Shown in pieces: positions 1 to 8,336 of a DNA stretch of 64,000 nt. This DNA comes from Neolewinella aurantiaca (lineage in GTDB: Bacteria; Bacteroidota; Bacteroidia; Chitinophagales; Saprospiraceae), in contig NZ_VOXD01000019.1 in assembly GCF_008014675.1 (NCBI RefSeq), positions 1-64,000 on the forward strand, written 5' to 3'. The notes beneath the pieces are model-generated. The model was not told where the DNA came from. It ran no database searches and saw only the letters and a program-made list of their open reading frames with translations. Both the position numbers and the translations under genes were made by a program. Numbering within the stretch: position 1 is the first letter of the stretch; the number at the start of each line of letters is the position of its first letter.

Positions 1-69
1 GCGCTTGAGTTGCTCCGAGTCGGTAAAAAGCTCTTCCAATGAGCGTGTCTTTTTGGTTTTCTTTGCCAT
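1..69 (-). CDS. Partial hypothetical protein (N-terminus only)
   Basis: An ATG on the minus strand at 69 opens a frame that runs off the left edge, giving 23 residues beginning MAKKTKKTRSLEELF. It is lysine-rich at the N-terminus and followed by an acidic amphipathic stretch. The pattern loosely resembles the short FTxDLxxLF motifs of the RHH protein at 20001-20507, but the match is too short to assign a family. No function is proposed. Confidence 0.45.
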   Translation of the reverse strand, partial: MAKKTKKTRSLEELFTDSEQLKR

Positions 70-190
70 AATAATCGTATCTAACTGTAAAGTAATGTAG
101 ACACACTTAGATGAACAGTCTCTTAGTAGATAGGAACTTAAAAATAGGGATTAAGAACCAGAGAGCCAGGGGCTAGCGATTGTAAGGTAA

Positions 191-262
191 TTCCTAGTTC
201 CTTTCTAGCTCCTAATTCCTGGTTCCCTTCTAGTTCCTAGTTCCCTAGCTCCTAGCTCCTAA
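191..262. repeat. TAG-rich iterated tract abutting a stop codon
   Basis: Short overlapping copies of CCTAGTTCC and TAGCTCCTA fill this stretch. Read on the minus strand it is GAGCTAGGA/GAACTAGGA repeated. It starts directly after, and includes, the TAG stop of the DUF6702-like gene, so every few bases bring another TAG. Similar tracts with a different unit sit at the 3' ends of genes near 37.7, 49.6 and 50.4 kb. Confidence 0.7.
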
Positions 263-753
263 TAACTGGCTTCCGGCCGGTCTTTGCTCATCAGCAAGGT
301 GGCCGATCGCTCGGTCCCGTTGTAAATCTTTACGATATTCTTCTGATCGGGGTAGACGCCGGTGATGAGCGTATTCGTGATGGTGACGTCTACTGGTGAA
401 GCATCGGTAGGAGCAGAGAGATAAACCCAGAGGCCATGGAGGTCGTCGGCAAGCTCGTAGCCGATAATTTCCAGGGGGAGTTCTTCGCCGTTCCAGTTGA
501 TCCCGAAGTTCTTTTTCAGATAAGAAGTCAGGTAGCGCTCCGCGTCGTCGTGCTGACGCTTAGTGCCGATCTCCATGCTTTCCGGGGCGCCGGAGGCGAC
601 CATGTCTTTTTCAATATCGTCGACGAAGACGTGCATTTCAACCTGCACCTGTCCCTTCTCTGCCACGTACCGGACGTTGGTTTTGGAAACGTGGTAATCG
701 TGGGCGGGAACCGGGCTGGTTAGAAGAGAAAGCAGGATGGTTATTAATAGCAT
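259..753 (-). CDS. DUF6702-like secreted/periplasmic protein
   Basis: The product is 164 residues with an N-terminal signal peptide (MLLITILLSLL...PVPA before HDYH). The remainder is a compact beta-rich domain with HVSKTNVRY and VFVDDIEKD motifs typical of the Bacteroidota DUF6702 family, whose function is unknown. The frame is open further upstream to a TTG at 816, but those extra codons are entirely made of the 20-bp inverted repeat at 773-816. The ATG at 753, directly before the hydrophobic signal, is therefore the better start. The gene ends in a TAG that is the first unit of a TAG-rich repeat tract. Family assignment is from recognised pattern only. Confidence 0.75.
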   Translation of the reverse strand: MLLITILLSLLTSPVPAHDYHVSKTNVRYVAEKGQVQVEMHVFVDDIEKDMVASGAPESMEIGTKRQHDDAERYLTSYLKKNFGINWNGEELPLEIIGYELADDLHGLWVYLSAPTDASPVDVTITNTLITGVYPDQKNIVKIYNGTERSATLLMSKDRPEASY

Positions 754-772
754 AAGAAAGTTGTTGATTGGG

Positions 773-816
773 TTGAGCGCCTCCGGCGCGATTCTGATCG
801 CGCCGGAGGCGCTCAA
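773..816. repeat. Perfect 20-bp inverted repeat (hairpin)
   Basis: Left arm 773-792 and right arm 797-816 are perfect reverse complements separated by TCTG. The arms are GC-rich (core CGCCTCCGGCGCG). The hairpin lies 20 bp upstream of the DUF6702-like start codon, in its probable 5' leader, with no T-run on either side. It is therefore not an ordinary terminator and could be a regulatory hairpin or a dispersed palindromic element. Confidence 0.8.
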
Positions 817-875
817 CTCAATATGGATGGGACAAAGGTAGCAACTAATGAAAAGTGGGATCGTTGAATCTTTAA

Positions 876-995
876 GACAAACTTAAAAAGGATAACCTTA
901 CCCTCATCACCGACAACACCAAATATATGCCCCGCATCGAGGGCATTCAGCTGAAGAACTGGAAGGAAGCCAAAGAAAATGCATACCTCAAATAG
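876..995 (+). pseudogene. C-terminal remnant of a VapC-like PIN-domain toxin
   Basis: The frame is open from just after a TAA at 873 to a TAG at 993-995. Its 39 codons read DKLKKDNLTLITDNTKYM then PRIEGIQLKNW then KEAKENAYLK. The order LTLxTxNTKxxxRIEGIxLxNW is the classic C-terminus of VapC-type PIN ribonucleases (T-x-N near the last acidic cluster, then the IEGLxLENW tail). No start codon, no PIN N-terminal acidic residues and no antitoxin gene are present, so this is a decayed fragment. The identification is by eye. Confidence 0.6.
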
Positions 996-1052
996 CGAAG
1001 CCGACCTTCTGGATGGGAAGATCGGCTTCGGTGGTTTTGGAAATCCTTAATG

Positions 1053-2420
1053 CTACTCTTCAAGAAGAAAGTTGAACCGAACTGGTAGCTTAGTAGGTAA
1101 AGTCACATCCAAAATAGTAAGGGGTGCAGGCAATTGAAGACCGTTCAATGTTTTCAGGACTTCTTCAACCAGCAGATCCGAGCCCCCCATTTTTTCAGCG
1201 TTGGTTTTTCCAATACCAACTACCGTAATTTCCCCAACAGGATCCTTTTCGTTTCCATCCTTACTGTACGTAGCGCTGGTTATCTTTCCTGTTTCGTCTA
1301 TATCGACCATGAAATCGAACTTACCTGTTTCACCAACTGAACGGGCAGCAACTGGATAAGTAATTTTTCGATAGACTGTTTCGGAAAACTCCCTGGCTAT
1401 TTTTTCTAAAGCTTCTTCAGCAGCTTGTTTACCTTCCGCGTACCCTTTTCGATAGCTCTCAGAATCAACTCCCGCAGGCACCGTTACTTCTTCAGATTCA
1501 ACCAATTCGCCGGGTATTTTCTCGGTAGTGTTATTCTCTTCTTGAGGAACAGCTACGTCTCCACGTATGCTGCTGCAGGTAAGCATTAAGCCCGCCATTA
1601 GCAAAGGAAGAATAAGTAAGGGAAGTAGGCGCAACTTCCGCGCCCGGGTTTTATCGGTAATCATGTTAATTCGCTTTTTAATAGGTGAAGAAAAAAGCCC
1701 CGGAAACCCCGCCGGGCCCAGCGTGGATTTAAGGAGCTGAAGGCCGTAAGTTCGCACCGGCACCCGTTGGATGACGGCCGCGTCGGCCTCGTATTCATGT
1801 ACGGCGGCGAGCAGGCGGCAGAGCATCCAGAAAAGCGGATGGAACCAAAGCAACAGGCTGCCGAGGGTGAGTAATAAGGTATCGTAGTGGTGGCGCGCAC
1901 GCAGGTGCGATGCTTCGTGAATAAGCGCAGTGTTTTCCAGGTCAGCATCGGACATCTCCGCGGGCAGGAAAATCAGCCCGAAGGCGACGAACGGACCGGT
2001 GATGCCCCGGTGGCGGATCACCCGGTAACCGTCGTAACGGTCTCTTTCGCCGGAGGAGGCCCAGTGCCGCAAAGCGTTCCATTGCACCAGCGTCCGCGCC
2101 GCAAAAAAGCCTACGCCCAAAAGGTACACCCACGGCAAAACAGTGAACCAGGACCAGTTGGAAACCACAGTCTCAGCCTCAGCACCTTCGGTGTAAAAGA
2201 AGGGCTCGGCCACGTAGGTTACCGACGGCAAAGCCGCCACCGGCAAGCCGCCGCCCAGCGCCGGCAACAGCGGCACCACCAGCCCGAAAGCCAGCGTACC
2301 AAGCAGGTAAAACCGCTGCGCCGCAAAGCTCCCCCGCCGCATGGTAAGGAAGTGGTAAGCGATCAGCACCGCCCAGATGACGGTGAGCCGCAACAGGTAT
2401 TCCAGAATTTCAGGTGTCAT
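1053..2420 (-). CDS. M56 (BlaR1/MecR1-type) membrane metallopeptidase sensor, copy 2
   Basis: The 455-residue integral membrane protein carries N-terminal transmembrane helices and the zinc motif HEASH at about 168-172 followed by HEYEADAA near 208, the M56 signature. A further helix at about 265-282 leads to a periplasmic tail (about 285-455) in which ITYPVAARSVGETG resembles a TonB C-terminal-like domain. In BlaR1/MecR1 relatives a signal activates the protease, which relieves BlaI/MecI repression. The start overlaps the upstream M56 stop by 4 bp (ATGA), so translation is probably coupled. The first ~260 residues are almost identical to the upstream copy, with about ten substitutions, while the tails are unrelated in detail. 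Confidence 0.85.
   Translation of the reverse strand: MTPEILEYLLRLTVIWAVLIAYHFLTMRRGSFAAQRFYLLGTLAFGLVVPLLPALGGGLPVAALPSVTYVAEPFFYTEGAEAETVVSNWSWFTVLPWVYLLGVGFFAARTLVQWNALRHWASSGERDRYDGYRVIRHRGITGPFVAFGLIFLPAEMSDADLENTALIHEASHLRARHHYDTLLLTLGSLLLWFHPLFWMLCRLLAAVHEYEADAAVIQRVPVRTYGLQLLKSTLGPAGFPGLFSSPIKKRINMITDKTRARKLRLLPLLILPLLMAGLMLTCSSIRGDVAVPQEENNTTEKIPGELVESEEVTVPAGVDSESYRKGYAEGKQAAEEALEKIAREFSETVYRKITYPVAARSVGETGKFDFMVDIDETGKITSATYSKDGNEKDPVGEITVVGIGKTNAEKMGGSDLLVEEVLKTLNGLQLPAPLTILDVTLPTKLPVRFNFLLEE
1892..1908 (-). repeat. Dispersed 17-bp motif, exact, in coding sequence
   Basis: Exact GGCGCGNNCGCAGGTGC inside the M56 gene, encoding part of SHLRARHH just after the HEASH zinc motif. Here it may simply reflect conserved protein sequence. 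Confidence 0.5.
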
Positions 2421-3817
2421 TCTTTCAGGATAAAGTTGAAGTCTACTACCAGCGAAAGCGATGTACTGCTACTTCCCTTTACCAAAGGTGGGCTAAAGTC
2501 TTGCAACTCTCCGATAACCCTGCGAACCTCTGCCTTTAGAAGGTCTGTTCTTTTTGCTCCCTTAAGTTCCTTTCCAGGATGCCCCACAATGGTTAACTCT
2601 AAAGACCCCGGCCCTGCTTGCATTTGCTTTTCCGTAGGAAAATATAGCGCCTCCAATTTTGTGGAGCCTTCACTTGGTATTTTCACTACTGCCCGTACAA
2701 CTCCTTCCGTTCCTGATTCGCGGGCAGCGGCGGGGTAACGAACTTCGGTGTAGGCCGCTTCAGTAAATGCAGGGTGCAGGTTTTTGGCGTATTCAGTTAT
2801 TAACGTTAGTCGCTCATCATTCAGAGTTCCATTGAGTCTAAAGTCTACTGCCCCAGAGGCTTCCGCCTCTATTACCTCCGGCTCCTCCGTGTATTCAAGC
2901 GGATCAACCTTTATTTCTGTGGACGGACTTTCGAGAACAAGCGGAACGGCTATATCCTCGTTCAGGTCACTGCAGGCAACAACAAGGCCAGCTAGAAGCA
3001 AGCAAAGCGTGAACAAGGGCAACAAACGCAACTTCCGCGTCCGGGTTTTATTAGTAATCATGGTAATACGGTTTTTAATCGGTGAAGAAAAAAGCCCCGG
3101 AAACCCCGCCGGGCCCAGCGAAGATTTAAGGAGCTGAAGGCCGTAAGTTCGCACCGGCACCCGTTGGATGACGGCCGCGTCGGCCTCGTATTCGTGTACG
3201 GCGGCGAGCAGGCGGCGGAGCATCCAGAAAAGCGGATGGAACCAAAGCAGCAGGCTGCCGAGGGTGAGTAATAAGGTGTCGTAGTGGTGGCGCGCACGCA
3301 GGTGCGATGCTTCGTGAATAAGCGCAGTGTTTTCCAGGTCAGCATCGGACATCTCCGCCGGCAGGAAAATCAGCCCGAAGGCAACGAACGGACCGGTGAT
3401 GCCCCGGTGGCGGATCACCCGGTAACCGTCGTAACGGTCTCTTTCGCCGGAGGAGGCCCAGTGCCGCAAAGCGTTCCATTGCACCAGCATCCGCGCCGCA
3501 AAAAAGCCTACGCCCAAAAGGTACACCCACGGCAAAACAGTGAACCAGGACCAGTTGGAAACCACAGTCTCAGCCGCAGCACCTTCGGTGTAAAAGAAGG
3601 GCTCGGCCACGTAGGTCACCGACGGCAAAGCCGCCACCGGCAAGCCGCCGCCCAGCGCCGGCAACAGCGGCACCACCAGCCCGAAAGCCAGTGTACCAAG
3701 CAGGTAAAACCGCTGCGCCGCAAAGCTCCCCCGCCGCATGGTAAGGAAGTAGTAAGCGATCAGCACCACCCAGATGACGGTGAGCCGCAGGAGGTATTCC
3801 AGAATTTCAGGTGTCAT
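2417..3817 (-). CDS. M56 (BlaR1/MecR1-type) membrane metallopeptidase sensor, copy 1
   Basis: The 466-residue paralogue of the following gene has the same N-terminal helices, HEASH zinc site (about 168-172) and HEYEADAA motif. Its different periplasmic tail (about 285-466) is acidic and Pro/Glu-rich, then has VRYPAAARESGTEG, again TonB-C-like. The ATG overlaps the BlaI stop by 4 bp, giving a tightly coupled blaI-M56-M56 unit. Near-identity with copy 2 over the membrane/protease half and divergence in the sensor half suggest a recent tandem duplication followed by sensor replacement or by gene conversion of the catalytic half. The ligand is unknown. Confidence 0.87.
   Translation of the reverse strand: MTPEILEYLLRLTVIWVVLIAYYFLTMRRGSFAAQRFYLLGTLAFGLVVPLLPALGGGLPVAALPSVTYVAEPFFYTEGAAAETVVSNWSWFTVLPWVYLLGVGFFAARMLVQWNALRHWASSGERDRYDGYRVIRHRGITGPFVAFGLIFLPAEMSDADLENTALIHEASHLRARHHYDTLLLTLGSLLLWFHPLFWMLRRLLAAVHEYEADAAVIQRVPVRTYGLQLLKSSLGPAGFPGLFSSPIKNRITMITNKTRTRKLRLLPLFTLCLLLAGLVVACSDLNEDIAVPLVLESPSTEIKVDPLEYTEEPEVIEAEASGAVDFRLNGTLNDERLTLITEYAKNLHPAFTEAAYTEVRYPAAARESGTEGVVRAVVKIPSEGSTKLEALYFPTEKQMQAGPGSLELTIVGHPGKELKGAKRTDLLKAEVRRVIGELQDFSPPLVKGSSSTSLSLVVDFNFILKE
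3289..3305 (-). repeat. Dispersed 17-bp motif, exact, in coding sequence
   Basis: The duplicated counterpart of the copy at 1892, at the same codons of the paralogous M56 gene. It is not independent evidence for dispersal. Confidence 0.5.
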
Positions 3818-4179
3818 TCTTCTTCGAGTTTACGGACGAGCGCGTTGAGTTCCTCCAGGCTTAGATTTTCACTCTTCGCCAGTTGACTGACCGCCACGGC
3901 CGCCGATCCCCCGAAGAAGTTTTTGATCAGTTGGCCCAGGCTTTTCCGGCCGTATTCTTCCCGTGTGATTGCCGGAGTGTACACCCAGGTTCGTCCGTAC
4001 TTCCGGTGCGTGACAAAGCCCCGCTCATCCAGCGCCAGCATGAGCGTGGAGATGGTACTGTGGGCCGGCTTCTTGCCGTCGCGCTTTTCGATCAGCTCCC
4101 GCAAATCGCCTACCGTACACTCACCCAGCTCCCAGACGAGGTGCATGATATCTTCTTGTGCTTTGGTTAATTTCTGCAT
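3814..4179 (-). CDS. BlaI/MecI/CopY-family transcriptional repressor
   Basis: The 121-residue winged-helix protein has the family layout: LTKAQEDIMHLVWELGECTV at the start, the recognition segment around HSTISTLMLALDERGFVTH, and a C-terminal dimerisation and cleavage region. It is first in an operon with two M56 proteases that would inactivate it on induction. In the family the dimer binds a short palindrome over its own promoter, and a candidate operator lies 11 bp upstream at 4191-4208. Length is standard for the family. The regulated genes beyond the operon are unknown; the next gene downstream on the same strand lies past the M56 pair. Confidence 0.92.
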   Translation of the reverse strand: MQKLTKAQEDIMHLVWELGECTVGDLRELIEKRDGKKPAHSTISTLMLALDERGFVTHRKYGRTWVYTPAITREEYGRKSLGQLIKNFFGGSAAVAVSQLAKSENLSLEELNALVRKLEEE

Positions 4180-4190
4180 ACTAAGTTAAT

Positions 4191-4208
4191 TAACGTAAAG
4201 ATACGTTA
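4191..4208. promoter_or_regulatory. Candidate BlaI operator
   Basis: TAACGTA-AAGA-TACGTTA is a perfect 7-bp inverted repeat 11 bp upstream of the blaI-like start. Its position and symmetry fit an autoregulatory BlaI/MecI-type operator, though the sequence differs from the TACA/TGTA core of characterised boxes. Confidence 0.55.
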
Positions 4209-4382
4209 CAATTTTCACTTCTGCAAAATTCCTGCTTAGGCCCGATAAATCTGGCGCTGTCCAACACCCTTGGATGTTGACAGAGAAGACGTGGACTCTA
4301 AGGAAAACACCTATGCCCCAAATGAAATCTGACCAAAATGCTTCGCGCTTCGCTTGCTAGCCATCGGCTAAAGCCGAGGCTG

Positions 4383-6980
4383 CTAAAAATCCATCGCCAC
4401 CCGCAAATTAATCCGTCGCCCGGTCAGCCGGTTAGGCACCGCATATTGCTGCGCCCCGATGGTTTTGATCCAGGTGTTGCCCGCCTGGTTGGCAACCTGC
4501 ATGAGGTTAAAAACCTCCAGGCTGAGGTTGGTCGCCCGTGTCCAGTTAAATAGTTTGCGCTCCTTCGTTTCACCTTGTTCGTAGAGGCGGAGACTAAAAC
4601 CGATATCGATACGGTGATAGGTGTCGAAGCGGAGGGTATTGCGGAATACCTCGTTGTCGTCGAGGATGCCGAAGGGCAGCCCGCCGCCGACGGTCAGGTT
4701 GACGTGGGTACGGAAGTTTTCGTTGCTGCGCAGGTAATCCTGAAAGAAAAGGCTGAGCCGCCAGTTTTGATCCGTTGGCCGGGGAACGTAGTCAACTTCC
4801 TCGCTGAGAACTTCTCCGTCTTCGCCGCGGCCGGTGACGTTGAGGTGCTGGACATCCGTCAGCGTCTCCTTGGCCTGAAGAATGCTGAGGTTGACCCAAC
4901 TTTCAGCGCCGGGAACGAACTCGCCGTTGAGGCGAAGATCAAGCCCGGCCACGTAGCCGGTTGCATCGTTCTGGCCGGAATAGCTGATGCGAACGTTTTC
5001 GATCTCGTAGCTCACCAGATCCCAAAGGCTTTTGTAGTACGCCTCTGCGATGAAGCGGAACTTCTTCGGATTCTTCTTGCCGTAGTAAAAGTCTGACGTG
5101 ATGCCACCGACGATGTGAGCCGATTTCTGGCTCTTCAGGTCGGTATTCACCTCTCCGTCCGGGCCGCGCATTTCACGGTAGAAGGGCGGCTGGGCGTAAA
5201 GGCCACCCGCCAGTTTGTAACTAATGTCGGCCGTTCCGCCGAGTGGTTTGTAAAGAATCTGGGCGCGGGGACTGAGGACAAACTCCTTGTTAAGGTCCCA
5301 GTACGTTCCGCGCAGGCCCGCGCTGATGCGTACGTCGGCCACATCTTCTTTGCGCCACGTCCATGTATCCTGCAGGAAGCCGGAGAAGCGGGTACTGTTC
5401 AATTCATTTTCTGTTTTCAGCACCTGAAAGAGTTCTACCGCGCCGGATTCCCGGTCGAAGGGCAAGCTGTAGCCCGCCGAGTCAAGCAGTTCCCACTCGT
5501 TGATGAAATCGTTGACGATTTCGTGCTGGGCTTTCACGCTCCACTGCAGGAAGTGGGCTTTGTTGACGTCCGCCGTACGGTTGTTGAGCTCAAGGCCTCC
5601 CCGCAGTTCGGCGTTGTAAACCTGAATGTCCAGAAAGTTACGAACATATTGTTGCTGCTCACCTGCTCCCAGTTCGTTTATCACCTCACCGAAAGTGCTG
5701 GAGCCAAGGTCGCTGTCCAGTTGTCCGAGGCTGTAATTTCCGCCGATAGAGATGGCTTCGTTTTCATCCGAACGGAAGGCCGAAGTCAGGAATTTGAGGA
5801 AGAAAGGGTTTTCCTTTTTTTCGGGAATGTAGGTGAGCGATAGCCCTCCCATTTGCGTCAGAAAATCATCGCGTTCTCCTCCGTCGAAGCGGGTGAAGAG
5901 CTGAAGGGTCTCGAAGAAACCGCCGAAGGCGGTACTCCGCTCCACCGGGTCGAAGTTGTAGACGCTGCGGTTGTAATCTGCGATCACGCCCAACTGGAGG
6001 GCAGGGTTGAAATCGTAGGTGAGATAGGTTTGAACGTCGACGAAGTTGGGCGTGTATTCGCCGCTGGTTTCCAGGCTTCCGAGCAGGTACTGGGTTGTTT
6101 TGTAGCGGGCACCGACGAGGTAGCGAAATTTCTTGAGGCCATCTTTATTCACCTTCGAGGAGCCCTCGAGGTAAGCCGACCCGCCGAGGAAGCTGGCCTG
6201 GAGGCCAGCCCGGAGACTATCCGGCCGTTTGTATTTAATGTCGAGAACAGAGCTAAGCTTGTCTCCGTACTGTGCTTCGAAACCACCCGAACTGAAGCTC
6301 AGGCTACGGACCATATCCATATTAGCGAAGGTGAGTCCTTCCTGCTGGCCGGCGCGGATAAGCTGGGGGCGATAAATCTCGAAGCCGTTGACATAAACGA
6401 GGTTTTCGTCGTAGTTGCCACCCCGCACGTTGTACTGGCTGGTGAGTTCGCCACCCGCACCGGAGCTTACCCCAAGTGCGAGGTGAGGCAGAATAGACTC
6501 CAGGTTGCCCGTAGTGGAAGGCAAAAGGCGGATCGCCTCGGGCGTCTCGCGGATCATGCCGCCTTCCTCGATCTTGCTCTCCCGGACAACGACCTCGAGG
6601 GTACTTTCGGTTGGTGCCAGGGCAACGTCGATCTGCTTGGTACTTCCTTCGGGTAAAACGCCCACGTTCACCTCCGTTTCGCGGTAGCCGAGGCGGCTGA
6701 AGACCAGAATGAAGTCTTCGCCTGCTGGCACCGTAGCCAGATAGCGGCCGGTGGTGCCGGACTCTACCGCAGTGGTGCTACCCTTCACGTAAATGGTAGC
6801 GTAATCTACCGGCTGATCGGTCAGCAGATCGGTTACTTTTCCGGTGATCGACGCAGTTTCTACCTGAGCGGCCAGGGGAAAAACACACAACAGCAGCAGC
6901 AGTACGCCCAGGCTTTTCAGGGCGCGGTCGCGGGTGCAGGGAATGTTGAAGGAAGCAGAGTAGGTAAAGCTTGGTCGCAT
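4383..6980 (-). CDS. TonB-dependent outer-membrane receptor with CarboxypepD_reg-like domain
   Basis: The 865-residue protein has a long signal peptide, a carboxypeptidase-regulatory-like beta domain (about 45-130, ITGKVTDLLTDQPVDYATIYVKG), a plug domain containing the YNVRGGNYDENLVYVNGFE segment, and a beta-barrel ending in a C-terminal aromatic (MDF). It probably imports an unknown substrate across the outer membrane. A TTG at 7013 opens the frame earlier, but the ATG at 6980 is preferred. The signal peptide region includes CTRDRAL, encoded by a one-mismatch copy of the dispersed 17-bp motif. It stands alone, with no SusD partner. Confidence 0.85.
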   Translation of the reverse strand: MRPSFTYSASFNIPCTRDRALKSLGVLLLLLCVFPLAAQVETASITGKVTDLLTDQPVDYATIYVKGSTTAVESGTTGRYLATVPAGEDFILVFSRLGYRETEVNVGVLPEGSTKQIDVALAPTESTLEVVVRESKIEEGGMIRETPEAIRLLPSTTGNLESILPHLALGVSSGAGGELTSQYNVRGGNYDENLVYVNGFEIYRPQLIRAGQQEGLTFANMDMVRSLSFSSGGFEAQYGDKLSSVLDIKYKRPDSLRAGLQASFLGGSAYLEGSSKVNKDGLKKFRYLVGARYKTTQYLLGSLETSGEYTPNFVDVQTYLTYDFNPALQLGVIADYNRSVYNFDPVERSTAFGGFFETLQLFTRFDGGERDDFLTQMGGLSLTYIPEKKENPFFLKFLTSAFRSDENEAISIGGNYSLGQLDSDLGSSTFGEVINELGAGEQQQYVRNFLDIQVYNAELRGGLELNNRTADVNKAHFLQWSVKAQHEIVNDFINEWELLDSAGYSLPFDRESGAVELFQVLKTENELNSTRFSGFLQDTWTWRKEDVADVRISAGLRGTYWDLNKEFVLSPRAQILYKPLGGTADISYKLAGGLYAQPPFYREMRGPDGEVNTDLKSQKSAHIVGGITSDFYYGKKNPKKFRFIAEAYYKSLWDLVSYEIENVRISYSGQNDATGYVAGLDLRLNGEFVPGAESWVNLSILQAKETLTDVQHLNVTGRGEDGEVLSEEVDYVPRPTDQNWRLSLFFQDYLRSNENFRTHVNLTVGGGLPFGILDDNEVFRNTLRFDTYHRIDIGFSLRLYEQGETKERKLFNWTRATNLSLEVFNLMQVANQAGNTWIKTIGAQQYAVPNRLTGRRINLRVAMDF
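6921..6937 (-). repeat. Dispersed 17-bp motif, one mismatch
   Basis: GGCGCGGTCGCGGGTGC differs from the consensus at one position. It encodes CTRDRAL in the signal peptide region of the TonB receptor. Confidence 0.65.
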
Positions 6981-7165
6981 ACTGAAATCTTGGGGGCGGA
7001 GGGGATCGGACAAAAGATGGTCCTTGCTCTCCCGGTACGGAACGACAAAGGTAACTTTCGTGGTGTACTCTTACAGGACGGTTTTCCGTGGGCAGCCCGA
7101 ACTATCCCGCATTCCTGCGTCAGTACTCCTCCCCTGCCCTCTTTGCCCGGAGCCTCCGGAAGACC

Positions 7166-7990
7166 TTACTGTGCACCTGCGACAGCGCCCTGTTCTTTTT
7201 CCTGCACCTCTCGCCCGTATACGACCATTGCCCACATAAATGCACTGTAGGCCAACAGGCCGAGCCCCAGCACCGCCAGCAGTACGGTTCGCAGACCGAA
7301 GGTTTTGAGGTATGTCAGTGAGTCTCCCACCCCCTTAAACTTCTCCGGGTCGACCGTCCATGCTGCCCGGTAGAGGAAGTACCCCATGATGAGGTAAACA
7401 ACGGAGATGGTAATGATGCCGAAGCGGCCCAGATTCCGGTAAAATGCTCCTTCGTAATGACCAAAGCGACCATTCTCCAGTAAATCCATATGAGTCCCCT
7501 TTACTGCCAGGTACATCTGAAATAAGCCGACGCCAACAATTATAGCCCCCACGAAAGTAATGAGCAGGTAACCGTATTCCCACATGAGCACCAATCCGAT
7601 TGCATCTTTGCGCGGATCGTCTCCAAGCCCGACACCAAACAGCAAACTGAAAGCAGTCCACGAAAGCCCTCCGTAAGCAATACCATTGATGAACCAGCCC
7701 AGACGATTGGCAATACCGTTTGCGTTGATGCCCTCATTTCTCGTATCCATCAGCCCCGAATAAACCTTGTACACCGAATATGCAGCCAGGCCGGTACCAA
7801 GAATGCCCAACAGAAAGTTCCCCAGGTGACTTTTATTCAGCCAGAGCATTATCTCCTCCGGCCCGCCAGGACCGTACGCTACACCGATAACGGTAGCCAG
7901 CGCGAAAGCCCCCATCAGGAAATAAACGACTCCCTTGGTACCGTAGCCGAAACGGTAGAGACGTTGCTGGTTAGCTTCGGATAAAGACAT
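7166..7990 (-). CDS. DUF1206 membrane protein
   Basis: The 274-residue protein has about six transmembrane helices arranged as three repeated helix pairs. Each pair starts with a GxGTKGVVYFLMG-like or GRFGIITISVVYLIMG-like motif, which is the DUF1206 repeat signature. Molecular function is unknown. The C-terminus GAVAGAQ and the TAA stop are formed by a copy of the dispersed motif at 7173-7189 and its flank, suggesting the original C-terminus was replaced or extended by this element. Confidence 0.85.
   Translation of the reverse strand: MSLSEANQQRLYRFGYGTKGVVYFLMGAFALATVIGVAYGPGGPEEIMLWLNKSHLGNFLLGILGTGLAAYSVYKVYSGLMDTRNEGINANGIANRLGWFINGIAYGGLSWTAFSLLFGVGLGDDPRKDAIGLVLMWEYGYLLITFVGAIIVGVGLFQMYLAVKGTHMDLLENGRFGHYEGAFYRNLGRFGIITISVVYLIMGYFLYRAAWTVDPEKFKGVGDSLTYLKTFGLRTVLLAVLGLGLLAYSAFMWAMVVYGREVQEKEQGAVAGAQ
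7173..7189 (+). repeat. Dispersed 17-bp motif, one mismatch
   Basis: GCACCTGCGACAGCGCC has one mismatch. It forms the last codons of the DUF1206 gene, and the flanking CAGTAAGGT supplies its stop. Confidence 0.7.
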
Positions 7991-8336
7991 AGAGGAAGGT
8001 TAGTAATTGGCCGTGCACGCTAAAGCGTTCGTTTTCAGGTTAAAGTTCGCACCTCATAGTTCTTTCCCCGGACGAAAAGCCTCCGCCTGTGAAGGATTTT
8101 GTTCAGGTTTTTCGCCTGAAAACACATTTTTCACACATATACAATAAATTATATTCGTTTCCCGTCTACTCAATTAATCAATTAGCCCCCTCAAATAAGC
8201 CTCAAGGTGGCACATGACGTAAAAGAGGACTGCACAACTCCTTTTTTTCCGTTACCTTATGGTAGGCAATCAGTCGTAAGACCAGCGCACAAAATGGTAT
8301 TTGTTTACGTAATGTTGTTCCATACCATTACTGATT

